Assembly (NCBI RefSeq): GCF_029338575.1
Contig: NZ_CP119992.1
Location: 1,364,001-1,428,000, forward strand
Length of the DNA: 64,000 nt
DNA from: Halomarina halobia
GTDB lineage: Archaea; Halobacteriota; Halobacteria; Halobacteriales; Haloarculaceae
Reading direction: 5' to 3'
A program made the translations under genes and the position numbers. Shown here in pieces: positions 16,752 through 24,502 of this stretch. Under the pieces are notes generated by a model, which ran no database searches, had not been told where the DNA came from, and worked only from the letters and a program-made list of their open reading frames with translations. How positions within the stretch are numbered: the first letter of the stretch is position 1; the number at the start of each line of letters is the position of its first letter.

Positions 16752-17200
16752 CCGAGAACGACGACGGTTCTGATCCGGATAGCCTTCGAAACTGTGGAGA
16801 TTCACGCTCGTTCGTCTATGTACCGTCGAGTTCGTCGGTCGGGGCGGTCGGCTGGCCGTAATTCTTTTACGAGCCGGTGATATGGTGTGAGGATGAGGGT
16901 GAATCGCCCGCACGCTCGGAAGCCGTCACGACTCCGGCAGGTCCGAAATCATCGCATCATCGCTCCTGCTTCGCCCGGGGCGTGGCAAACACAGGTGGGG
17001 AGTGACGTGGGCGAACGCACCCTCGTGTGCCATCCGTCCATGCGTGGTTCGGTGTCGAGGCGTGCACCTCACACCGGACCGTGCGGCCTTTATCCGACTC
17101 CACATTCCCGTACTGGGACCCTCCGCACCGTCGGTACACCTCGCGGCCGCAGGTCCGGCACGTCTATCCTAGACGTGCGAACCACCGTGAACTACCCACC
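16752..17200. other. gene-poor stretch beside a TnpB remnant
   Basis: I see no convincing intact gene here. On the minus strand 16957-17180 reads as a Cys-rich frame (TCRTCGREV, RRCGGSQYGNVESDKGR, RCEVH) with a C-x2-C pattern and no good start, which may be a decayed zinc-finger gene. The rest is non-coding. The stretch lies outside the presumed right end of the TnpB element. Confidence 0.4.
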
Positions 17201-17333
17201 CTACCGCTCGCCTGACGGCTCGCGCTTGAGGGTGGGGCTTCCTGCTTTCACGACGCGTTTTGCAGATACGGACGTATCAACAGGGATCGCAGTCTCCACA
17301 GGTCGTACGGAAGACACGAAGCGTCTTCCGTGA
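17201..17333 (-). pseudogene. tnpB: 3' remnant of an IS200/IS605 (IS1341-type) tnpB gene
   Basis: On the minus strand the last 40 or so codons read RPVETAIPVDTSVSAKRVVEAGSPTLKREPSGER, then TAG (17203-17201). The block V-E-T-A-(I/L)-P-V, SAKRVVEAGSP-LK is what I remember from C-termini of haloarchaeal TnpB/OrfB. The sequence GGCGAGCGGTAGGGTGGGTAGTTCAC beyond the stop looks like the right end of such elements, where the omega-RNA ends. No upstream tnpB coding is present; a 9-bp perfect hairpin (17307-17331) lies at the break. This is therefore a truncated element. Confidence 0.65.
17307..17331. repeat. perfect hairpin at the break of the tnpB remnant
   Basis: ACGGAAGAC and GTCTTCCGT form 9 perfect base pairs around ACGAAGC. 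It is followed by AAAAATCGACGGTTTTT, a second small inverted repeat. The hairpin may be a terminator for the minus-strand GNAT gene to the right or part of the insertion element. Confidence 0.4.
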
Positions 17334-17447
17334 TGCCAAAAATCGACGGTTTTTGCGCACGTTGATTCGGAGCGTCCCGCTCCTATCGTCTTGGGACCGC
17401 GAGAAAGAATGTTCCACGCCGCGTTCGCATCTCTATCCGCCTCGGAG

Positions 17448-18179
17448 TCACAGGTACGCCGCGTCCCAGCGGGAGGCCTTGCTCACGTTGCCACACTCGT
17501 TGCAGTGGATGCGGTCCATCGTGTCGACCGCGATGTCGAGGCTGCCGCAGTTCGCGCAGTAGTAGCCCCAGCGCGTCTCCCGGTCGGTGTCGGAGAACAC
17601 CGCGAAGAAGGGACCGAGGCTGGCGCGGAGGGCGTCGTCGTGGTCGACGTAGACCCGCTTGCCGTCGCCGGTCGTCACCGCCTCCATCTCGCTCGGCTCG
17701 TCCTCGACGTAGATGTTCTCGACGTAGTCCGTCCCGTCGATGTCGACGCGGCCCTCGCTTACCTTCTGGAAGCCGAGGTGCCGGTAGAACTGGTTTCCGT
17801 CCGTGTTGTCCCGGAGGACGCGCCCGTGCAGGCGCGTCCCGCCCATCTCCGCCAGGCGGTCGCGCGTCTCGGCGAAGAGCGCGCGGGCGATCCCCTCCCC
17901 CCGGTAGTCGGGGTCCACGTGCAGCCAGTTGAGGTCGGCGTCGCCCTCCTCGTCGAGGAGGACACTCTCGCTGAAGGCCCGGGGCTCTCCCTCCTCCTCG
18001 GCGACGAGGACGAGTTGATCGTCGTCCTCGACCCGCTCCGCGAACGCCTCGTCCCCGTACCACTGCTTGACCGCCCCCTCGATCGTCTGCGGACTCAGCG
18101 TGTAGGATGCCTCCATGGACCGTCGAGCGATCTCCCGAACCGTCGCCGCGTCGTCGACATCGGCGGTGCGTACCTCCAT
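17448..18179 (-). CDS. GNAT acetyltransferase with C-terminal zinc ribbon
   Basis: A 243-residue protein. The N-terminal GNAT fold (residues 1-160) shows the acetyl-CoA loop region VDPDYRGEGIARALFAE and NGNQFYRHLGFQKV-like end (NQFYRHLGF). The C-terminal part is a separate domain ending with a treble-type zinc ribbon: WGYYCANCGSLDIAVDTMDRIHCNECGNVSKA, with two C-x2-C pairs. The combination resembles a haloarchaeal GNAT family with a DUF5816-like tail. The start is the ATG at 18179. It is probably an N-acetyltransferase of unknown substrate, possibly a protein or tRNA, given the ribbon. Confidence 0.82.
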   Translation of the reverse strand: MEVRTADVDDAATVREIARRSMEASYTLSPQTIEGAVKQWYGDEAFAERVEDDDQLVLVAEEEGEPRAFSESVLLDEEGDADLNWLHVDPDYRGEGIARALFAETRDRLAEMGGTRLHGRVLRDNTDGNQFYRHLGFQKVSEGRVDIDGTDYVENIYVEDEPSEMEAVTTGDGKRVYVDHDDALRASLGPFFAVFSDTDRETRWGYYCANCGSLDIAVDTMDRIHCNECGNVSKASRWDAAYL

Positions 18180-18265
18180 GCCCCACCGCACACGGCGGGG
18201 AAAAATAAAGCTACCCCGAGGGTCGCGTGAAGCTCCCGATTTCGTTCGTCTCGAGGCCGAGCGCG

Positions 18266-18970
18266 CTAGTCGAGGACGAACGAGAGTCGCTCCGCGCCGC
18301 TCCCCCGCGTCATCCGCCCGGTGACGCGGACGCGACCGATCGCGCCGGTGTGCTCGACGTGCGTCCCCGCGCAGGCCGTGCGATCGTACCCCTCGATCTC
18401 GACGATGCGCAGTTCGTCTACGCTCTCGGGCAGGAGATCGAGGCGCGTCCGCTCGGGATCGAGCGTCCGCTCGGCCGCCGCGCGGTCCATCGTGTACCAC
18501 GCGACCGGCCTGGCGTCGTCCACGAGGTCGTTCGCTCGCGACTCGATCCGCGCGAGGTCGTCGTCGGTGAACTGGTCGCAGGCGACGTCGATCCGGGCGC
18601 GGTCGGCGTACAGCTGGTTACCGATCGTCGGCGCGTCGAAGTCGGAGAGCAGGAGCGCGGAGAGCAGGTGCTGGGCCGTGTGATAACGCATGTGCGCCTC
18701 GCGGCGGTCCCGATCGAGGCGGCCCGTGACGGTCGTGCCGGCGGCGGGAGGCGTCCGGTCGAGTTCGTGATAGACCGCGTCGGCCTTCCGCACGTCCGTC
18801 ACCGTCCACGTCTCGTCGCCGACCTCGATGATCCCCCGGTCCGCGGGCTGGCCCCCGCCCTCGGGGTAGAAGTGCGTCCGGTCGAGGACGATCCGGTCGT
18901 CGAGCGCGCGCTCTACGGTCGCCTCGAACGCGACGACCGAGGAGTCGACGAGGTAGCGTAGTTCGGTCAC
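18266..18970 (-). CDS. alaX: alanyl-tRNA editing protein AlaX
   Basis: A 234-residue stand-alone editing domain that deacylates mischarged Ser- or Gly-tRNA(Ala). It has the first half HFYPEGGGQPADRG, the zinc motif HTAQH (about residues 97-101) and the second zinc motif CAGTHVEHTG (about residue 203), which complete the four metal ligands. The length fits the short AlaX type. It is convergent in strand with the GNAT gene to the left, with 86 bp between, and divergent from the HD-domain gene to the right (105 bp). Confidence 0.9.
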   Translation of the reverse strand: MTELRYLVDSSVVAFEATVERALDDRIVLDRTHFYPEGGGQPADRGIIEVGDETWTVTDVRKADAVYHELDRTPPAAGTTVTGRLDRDRREAHMRYHTAQHLLSALLLSDFDAPTIGNQLYADRARIDVACDQFTDDDLARIESRANDLVDDARPVAWYTMDRAAAERTLDPERTRLDLLPESVDELRIVEIEGYDRTACAGTHVEHTGAIGRVRVTGRMTRGSGAERLSFVLD

Positions 18971-19063
18971 GGATGACCGTCCGTCCGCCGCGCACTTGAC
19001 TTGTCGTAAACCTCAAGAGTAGAACCGGAGTAATTACGGCTAATATGAACAACGGGATTCATC

Positions 19064-19070
19064 GGAGGTG
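19064..19070 (+). promoter_or_regulatory. strong Shine-Dalgarno site
   Basis: GGAGGTG, 5 bp before the ATG at 19076, is a full match to the haloarchaeal 16S 3' end. It fixes the HD-domain gene start and implies a leadered transcript, unlike many genes in the window. Confidence 0.65.
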
Positions 19071-19075
19071 GTCGT

Positions 19076-19765
19076 ATGGGGGTCGAGATTAGGGAGTCAC
19101 CCGTCTCGGAGGACGCGTTCGACGAGATGAAGCAGTTCGTGAACGACTACCTCACCGCCAGCGTCGAGAGCGAGGAGACCGGCGGGCGGATGCGCTGGTA
19201 CCCGTGGCACTCCGCGGAGTACCGGTTCAACCACATCCTGAACGTCGTCGGCCTCGCGACGAAGATCGCGGAGCGGGAGGGCGCGAACGTCGACGTGGTC
19301 CGGGTCGCCGCGCTGTTCCACGACATCTCGAAACTGGAGGCCGACCAGGACGCCCACGCGGAGGAGGGTGCCCGCGTCGCCCGCGAGTACCTGACCTCCC
19401 ACGGCGACTACCCGCAGTCGTTCGTCGAGGAGGTCTGCGCCGCGATCCGCGATCACTCCTACCAGGGACCGCTCACGGATCTCCCGCTCGAGACGCGATG
19501 TCTCATCGAGGCGGACCTGCTCGACAAGGTGGGCGCGAACGGGACGACGCTGATGCTCCTGCGGATGGGGTACGAGGCGCGCACGCACGTGGACGCCTCG
19601 GAGATGGTCGCCCGCGTGCTGGAACGCGGCGAGGACGCCGTTCGCCGCATCGAGAGCGACACCGCCGAGAGCATCGCCCACCAGCGGCTCAAGCGCGTCC
19701 GCTGGTTCCGCGAGTGGCTGGACGGCGAGGTCGCCGAGATGGACGTCGACGGCGACCGGGCCTGA
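19076..19765 (+). CDS. HD-domain phosphohydrolase-like protein
   Basis: A 229-residue HD superfamily protein. The metal ligands are visible: H in EYRFNHILNV, the HD pair in ALFHDISKLEAD (about residue 82), H in IRDHSYQ and D in EADLLDKVG. HD enzymes act on nucleotides or phosphorylated metabolites; the substrate here is unknown. A strong ribosome binding site supports the start. The gene is convergent with the LysE-type transporter that ends one base after it, so both share a terminator region. Confidence 0.85.
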   Translation: MGVEIRESPVSEDAFDEMKQFVNDYLTASVESEETGGRMRWYPWHSAEYRFNHILNVVGLATKIAEREGANVDVVRVAALFHDISKLEADQDAHAEEGARVAREYLTSHGDYPQSFVEEVCAAIRDHSYQGPLTDLPLETRCLIEADLLDKVGANGTTLMLLRMGYEARTHVDASEMVARVLERGEDAVRRIESDTAESIAHQRLKRVRWFREWLDGEVAEMDVDGDRA

Positions 19766-20434
19766 TCAGATCGCTCCGGCCACGGCCCGCGCCGCGTCGA
19801 CGAGGAAGTAGCAACCGAACCCGGCGAGCACGAGCGCGCTGAGCCCCGCGACCGCCGGCGCGAGCGCCTCGATGCGGCGCTCGGCCGCCACGAGCGCCGC
19901 CGGAAACGCCGTGATCCAGACGACGATCCCGCCGAACAGCCCCGCGAGCAGCGCCGGACTCCCCGTCCGCACGACGAGCGCCCCGGCGAGCGCCGCCGAG
20001 AGCGGTTCGAGCACGTCGACCGTCCCGGGGTTCAACAGCGCCACGCCGACGGTGAGCCAGAAGAGGACCTGGTACGGGTTCGTCAGCGCGAGCGCGAACG
20101 CCTTCCTGAAACCCTTGCCGTCGGCCCCCTCGGCGCGGAAGCCCCCGCGCACCTCGCGGGCCGCCCCGTACGCGAAGTAGAGCATAAGCACTCCGCCCGC
20201 GCCGACCATGATCGCCCGCACGGCCGGGAAGCGCCGAACGAACGTCACCGCGCCGAGCAGCGACCCGACCAGGAAGCAGAGGTCCGCCGTCATCGCTCCC
20301 AGCCCCGCGCGAAAGCCCGACGACCAGCCCCGAACGACGCTCTCCTCGGCGATGATCGCGTTCATCGGTCCGGGCGGCGCGGCGAGCGCGAGGCCGAAGA
20401 TCACCCCCGCGAGGAACGTGACGACGGCGCCCAT
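19766..20434 (-). CDS. LysE/RhtB family exporter
   Basis: A 222-residue integral membrane protein with about six hydrophobic segments. The family signature is at the N-terminus (AAPPGPMNAIIAEESVVRG), and NPYQVLFWL is a conserved loop. LysE-type proteins export amino acids or related small molecules. It begins at the ATG at 20434. The 170-bp spacer to the next gene includes a GC-rich palindrome and a GTTTATCAC box (about 20488-20496) that could be its promoter on the minus strand. The substrate cannot be inferred. Confidence 0.85.
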   Translation of the reverse strand: MGAVVTFLAGVIFGLALAAPPGPMNAIIAEESVVRGWSSGFRAGLGAMTADLCFLVGSLLGAVTFVRRFPAVRAIMVGAGGVLMLYFAYGAAREVRGGFRAEGADGKGFRKAFALALTNPYQVLFWLTVGVALLNPGTVDVLEPLSAALAGALVVRTGSPALLAGLFGGIVVWITAFPAALVAAERRIEALAPAVAGLSALVLAGFGCYFLVDAARAVAGAI

Positions 20435-20533
20435 CTCCGTCTACGGGTTCGCGGACGGAGGGAAAAGCCTGTGGAAGCCGTGCGAGGGTTTATCACCGAT
20501 GCCGGGACCAGGGTCCCCGTGATCTGACGATCG

Positions 20534-20573
20534 CCGCGGGCCGCTCTGCGATTGCGCGGCACACGGCCCGCGG
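20534..20573. terminator. GC-rich palindrome between LysE and threonine-synthase-like genes
   Basis: CCGCGGGCCG and CGGCCCGCGG form 10 perfect base pairs around 20 nt. It lies 31 bp past the stop of the minus-strand threonine-synthase-like gene and is a likely terminator for it. Confidence 0.45.
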
Positions 20574-20604
20574 ACGCGACGTGCCGCCTGTTCGCCCTCT
20601 CGGC

Positions 20605-21777
20605 TCAGAACCCCTGACCCATCAGGTGACTCCGGAGGAGGTCCGCGTCCTTCGCCCCGGCCGCCGTGTTGACGAGGACGACGGTGGCGTCCTCGTCGAG
20701 TTCGTCCGCCATCGCCCACGCCGCGCTCGCCGCGCTCGCCGCGGAGACGCCCATCCCGACGCCCTCGCGGCTGGCGACCGCCGCGGCGCTCTCCAGGATG
20801 TCGCCGTCGTCGGTAGCGACGGCACCGCCGTCGCTCTCGCGCAGCGCCGTCTGGACGAGGTCGCCGCCCGGCGGGTCGGGCCGCTCCAGTCCGCCGCAGA
20901 CCGTGTCCGGCACCTCCCACGGCCGGTGGGCGCTCTCGCCCGACTCGAACGCCTCGACGATCGGCGCACAGCCCGTCGACTGGGCGGCGTACAGCGGCGG
21001 CACGTCGTCGACCAGCCCCAGGTCGCGGAACTCGCGGCCGCCCTTGTGGAGCCCGAGGAGCCCGTCGCTCCCCTCGAACGGGTAGAAGACGGCGTCCGGC
21101 ACCTCCCAGTCGAGCTGTTCGAGCAGCTCGTAGAGCACCGTCTTCGCCCCCTCGTGGCGGTACGGCGTCTCGAGCGCCGCGAGCGAGTACCACGATTCCT
21201 CGGCCATCGCCTCGCGGAACGCCTCCTCGGCCTGGGGCAGTCGCCCCTCGACGACGCGCATGTCGCCGCCGTGGACGTTGATCATCGCCTTGTTGAGGAA
21301 CGTCGAGCGCGTCGGCACGAACGGGTGGCTCGTCACGCCCGCCCGGGCGGCGTACGCCGCCGCCGAGTACCCCGCGTCGCCCGTACTCGCGAGCGCAACG
21401 TCCTCGGCTCCGTGGCGGCGAGCGGCCGTCAGCGCGAGCGCCATCCCGCGGTCGGCGAACGTCCCCGTCGGATTCCCCCCCTCGTCCTTCACGACGACGC
21501 GCTCGACGCCGAGTTCGTCCGCGAGGGCCGGACAGTCGACCAGCGGCGTCGCTCCCTCGCCGAGCGTCGCGAGCGACGACGCGGGAAACGGGAGCAGTTC
21601 GGCGTACTTCCCGAGCCCAGGCCCGCGGGACTCGAGCGCCGCGCGGTCGAGGTCGATCGCGTCGTAGTCGTAGGCGGCGTCGAGGACGCCGCCGTCGGGA
21701 TGGTGGCTCGTCTCCGCGCCGAAGCGCTCGCCCGTCTCGGTGCAGACGAAACCGTCGAACGCCGCTGTCGTGTCCAT
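20605..21777 (-). CDS. threonine-synthase-like fold II protein lacking the PLP lysine
   Basis: A 390-residue protein resembling threonine synthase. The family block is EGATPLVDCPALADELGV, then KDEGGNPTGTFADRGMALALT; the usual NPTGSFKDR lysine that binds pyridoxal phosphate is alanine here (codon GCC, about positions 21456-21458). The rest of the fold is present (ASTGDAGYSAAAYAARAG, EGSDGLLGLHKG, SAASAASAAWA). It may have lost catalysis and become a binding or regulatory protein, or use another mechanism. It is divergent from the flavin oxidoreductase (93 bp). The length fits the family. Confidence 0.85.
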   Translation of the reverse strand: MDTTAAFDGFVCTETGERFGAETSHHPDGGVLDAAYDYDAIDLDRAALESRGPGLGKYAELLPFPASSLATLGEGATPLVDCPALADELGVERVVVKDEGGNPTGTFADRGMALALTAARRHGAEDVALASTGDAGYSAAAYAARAGVTSHPFVPTRSTFLNKAMINVHGGDMRVVEGRLPQAEEAFREAMAEESWYSLAALETPYRHEGAKTVLYELLEQLDWEVPDAVFYPFEGSDGLLGLHKGGREFRDLGLVDDVPPLYAAQSTGCAPIVEAFESGESAHRPWEVPDTVCGGLERPDPPGGDLVQTALRESDGGAVATDDGDILESAAAVASREGVGMGVSAASAASAAWAMADELDEDATVVLVNTAAGAKDADLLRSHLMGQGF

Positions 21778-21870
21778 GCGGTGGCTATCGCCGGGGACGA
21801 CAAATCGCTGTCCTTCGCTGCACCGGCGGAGTCGACAGCGTATTTACCGGTTCCGCGAGACGGGCCGGGT

Positions 21871-23133
21871 ATGGCACGCGCAGCGGTCGTCGGCGCGGGA
21901 CTCGCGGGGCTGGTCGCCGCCCGGCACCTCGCCGAGGCCGGTATCGATGTCGAACTGTTCGAGGAGAACCCCGAGGTCGGCGGGCGCGTCCGCAGCGTGC
22001 GCGAGGACGGGTTCACGTTCGACCGCGGCTTCCAGGTACTGTTCACGGCCTATCCGGCCGCGCGGCGGGAACTCGACTACGGCGCGCTCTCCCTCCGAAG
22101 GTTCACCCCGGGGGCGGTCGTCGCCCGCCTCGGCGAGCGCTCGGTGCTCTCGGACCCGGTCCGCGACCCCGGTGCGCTCACGGAGACGCTGTTCAACCGG
22201 GAGATCAGCCTCGCCGACAAACTTCGAACGTTCGCGCTCCAGCGCGAACTCCGGCGGAAGGACGGCGAGGCGATCCTGAACGGCGACGACGCCGACATCG
22301 AGACGTACCTCGCCGACCGCGGGTTCTCCCGGCGGTACGTCGAGAACTTCGCCGCGCCCTTCTTCGGCGGCATCACGCTCGACCGGTCGCTGTCCGCCTC
22401 GAGCGTCGTCTTCGAGTACGCGTTCAAGATGCTCGCGAGCGGCGAGATCGCCGTCCCGGCCGACGGGATGGGTGCGATCGCGGGGCAGTTGGCCGACCGC
22501 GCGCGGGACGCCGGCGCGACGATCCACACCGGGGCGCGCGTCGAGGCCGTCACCCCCGACGGCGACGGCGCGGCGCTCTCGGTCGGCGGGGAGACCGAGT
22601 CGTTCGACGCGTGCGTCGTCGCGACGGACCCGCGGACGGCGGAGGACCTGACCGGCGTCGAGACGCCCGGCGAGCCCCGCGGCTGCGTGACGCAGTACTT
22701 CTCGCTCCCGGAGCACGTCGACCTCGACGCGGGGAAGCGAATCGTCCTCAACGCCGGGGACGCCAGGCCGAACGAGGTCGTCCCGCTGTCGACCGTCGCG
22801 CCCGAGTACGCCCCCGACGGGGTGCAGCTCCTGAGCGCGACGTTCCTCGGCGACCCCGACGAACCGGAGGTGGCCCTCGCGGCGGCGGTGCGCGAGGCGC
22901 TCGAATCGTGGTATCCCGCACGCCGCTTCGACGACCTCGAACTCCTCCGGACCGAGCGCGTTCCGTTCTCGCAGTTCGCGCAACCGCCTGGCTTCCGCCG
23001 AACCCTCCCGGCCGCGGACGCGCCCGACGGGCCGGTCTACCTCGCCGGCGACTACACCCGGTGGTCGTCGATCGACGGCGCGCTGGAGAGCGGAAAGCGC
23101 GCGGCGGACGCCCTGAGCGGGGATCTAGAGTAA
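21871..23133 (+). CDS. FAD-dependent amine-oxidase/phytoene-desaturase-like oxidoreductase
   Basis: A 420-residue flavoprotein. The N-terminal dinucleotide-binding motif is VVGAGLAGLVAARHLAEAGIDVELFE, followed by NPEVGGRVRS (the FAD-binding block of the amine-oxidase/phytoene-desaturase group); the C-terminal FAD motif is PVYLAGDYTRWSSIDGALESGKRAA. The fold suits a dehydrogenase or protoporphyrinogen-oxidase-like enzyme, but the substrate is not evident. ATG 21871 is supported by the TATTTACC box about 28 bp upstream. The last 9 bases overlap the metallophosphoesterase gene on the other strand. Confidence 0.87.
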   Translation: MARAAVVGAGLAGLVAARHLAEAGIDVELFEENPEVGGRVRSVREDGFTFDRGFQVLFTAYPAARRELDYGALSLRRFTPGAVVARLGERSVLSDPVRDPGALTETLFNREISLADKLRTFALQRELRRKDGEAILNGDDADIETYLADRGFSRRYVENFAAPFFGGITLDRSLSASSVVFEYAFKMLASGEIAVPADGMGAIAGQLADRARDAGATIHTGARVEAVTPDGDGAALSVGGETESFDACVVATDPRTAEDLTGVETPGEPRGCVTQYFSLPEHVDLDAGKRIVLNAGDARPNEVVPLSTVAPEYAPDGVQLLSATFLGDPDEPEVALAAAVREALESWYPARRFDDLELLRTERVPFSQFAQPPGFRRTLPAADAPDGPVYLAGDYTRWSSIDGALESGKRAADALSGDLE

Positions 23134-23835
23134 CCGCCGGAACTCGCCGAGCCGCGGGAAGGCGTGGGTCTCGCCGGCCGTCTCGTCGCGGACGATCGGG
23201 CGGAACCGGTCGACGTCGGCGACGAGCGGCGAGCGCAGTGGCGTCCCCCGGGAGACGTTCCCGTTGATCGACACGCCGCCGGCGAGGCGGGTGAACGCGG
23301 GCAACACGAGGACGTCGCTTCCGTTCAGGACGCCCTCACCGTGGAGGAAGCACGGCCAGTCGCGCCCCTCGATGGTGATCTTCGGGTGGTCGTGGCCGAC
23401 GACGTAGCGCGGGGCACCCCGGTCGTCGGGTTCGGGTGGTTCGTGGCCGTGGAGGACGACGGTGCCGTCCGCGAGTCGGTGCGCGCGGCGGGTCGGTCCC
23501 GACCACACCGCCGCGAGCATCGCGTCGTGGTTCCCCGGCGTGACGACGAGCCGAGCGCCCGACTCGTCGACCAGTCGGTCGAGCGCCGCAAGGGTCCCCG
23601 CGACCCCCGCCGGGACGCGGTCGAACGAGTGGAGCGCGTCGCCCGCGAAGACGACCTCGGCGGGGTCGAAGCGGTCGAGCAGCGCGCCGAGGCGCTCGAC
23701 GAGGTCCGCGCGTTCGCCGAGCGGGAACGTCACGTCGGAGGTCGCGTCCCTGCCGACGTGGAGGTCGGCGAGGACGAGCGCGTCGGCGTCAGCGAGGTAG
23801 ACCGCCCGATCGCGGAACGTGAGGTCGGCCGGCAC
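23125..23835 (-). CDS. metallophosphoesterase
   Basis: A 236-residue calcineurin-type phosphoesterase of the archaeal YfcE/ICC-like kind. The metal and catalytic motifs are in order: LADLHVGRD, VFAGDALHS, TPGNHDAM, VLHGHEPP and VGHDHPKITI. It probably binds two metal ions and hydrolyses phosphodiesters or phosphomonoesters. The start at 23835 is 1 bp from the stop of the J-domain gene, so the two are co-transcribed. Its 3' end overlaps the convergent oxidoreductase by 9 bp. Confidence 0.88.
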   Translation of the reverse strand: MPADLTFRDRAVYLADADALVLADLHVGRDATSDVTFPLGERADLVERLGALLDRFDPAEVVFAGDALHSFDRVPAGVAGTLAALDRLVDESGARLVVTPGNHDAMLAAVWSGPTRRAHRLADGTVVLHGHEPPEPDDRGAPRYVVGHDHPKITIEGRDWPCFLHGEGVLNGSDVLVLPAFTRLAGGVSINGNVSRGTPLRSPLVADVDRFRPIVRDETAGETHAFPRLGEFRRLL

Positions 23836-23836
23836 G

Positions 23837-24445
23837 TCAGCTCGCGGCCTGCTCGCGGGCGGTCGCGTACGCCTCCTGCAGTTGCTTGAACGCCTCTCTG
23901 TCCCCGCCCTGGTCGGGGTGGGCCGCCTTCACCTTCTCCCGATAGGCGGCCCGCACCTGCCGTTCGCTGGCGTTCGTCGGGAGCCCGAGCACCGCGAACG
24001 CCGCCCGGCTGCGGTCGAGCGTCCGCCGATCGCCGGCGTCGCCCTCGCCGAAGTCGATCCTCGGCGTCTCGAACGGGAGGCGGCTCCCGAGGTAGAACCC
24101 CGGCATCTCGTGTTCGATGAGGACGGCGTAGGTCGGCGACGCCTCGATGGCGATGAACGCCCGACCGTCGAACGTGATCGCCACGTCCCGCTTCGGGAGG
24201 TAGAACTCGACCGTGTACCCCTCGACGAAGTGGTCCTCGGCGAACGGCTCGCCGATCGCGGTGAGGTACTCGCGGATCTCCGCCCGGCGGCGCGTCTCGG
24301 TGCTGCGGCTCGGCTCCGAGAGCGGCGGGTCGGGGTAGAGCCATCGCCCGACGACGAACGCGCTGGCCGCGACGACGCTCAGAAGGAGGCCGATGAGGAC
24401 GCCGAGGAACAGCCAGTTGGGAACGACCACCAGCACCTTGTACAC
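23837..24445 (-). CDS. membrane-anchored J-domain protein
   Basis: A 202-residue protein with one N-terminal membrane helix (about residues 10-35), a charged linker, a middle domain of about 90 residues (REYLTAIGEPFAEDH to IEHEMPGFYLG) and a C-terminal J domain (about residues 145-200). The J domain has the HPD motif in KAAHPDQGGDREAFKQLQEAY and can stimulate an Hsp70 (DnaK). The tail is soluble in the cytoplasm if the N-terminus is outside. It sits in one run with the phosphoesterase, which does not by itself explain function. Confidence 0.85.
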   Translation of the reverse strand: MYKVLVVVPNWLFLGVLIGLLLSVVAASAFVVGRWLYPDPPLSEPSRSTETRRRAEIREYLTAIGEPFAEDHFVEGYTVEFYLPKRDVAITFDGRAFIAIEASPTYAVLIEHEMPGFYLGSRLPFETPRIDFGEGDAGDRRTLDRSRAAFAVLGLPTNASERQVRAAYREKVKAAHPDQGGDREAFKQLQEAYATAREQAAS

Positions 24446-24502
24446 ACCCTCCCTTGGGGAAGCGCCACCAAGAATCCCTCGCTGGCGACCCCGCGGTCGC
24501 CG

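Noticed and set aside
16887-17333. 148-codon plus-strand frame near the TnpB remnant
   Set aside because: Composition is non-coding and the minus strand carries the recognizable TnpB end.
20534-20573. Origin or replication element from the GC-rich palindrome
   Set aside because: No ORB-like repeats, AT-rich unwinding stretch or orc1/cdc6 gene is nearby; a terminator explains it.
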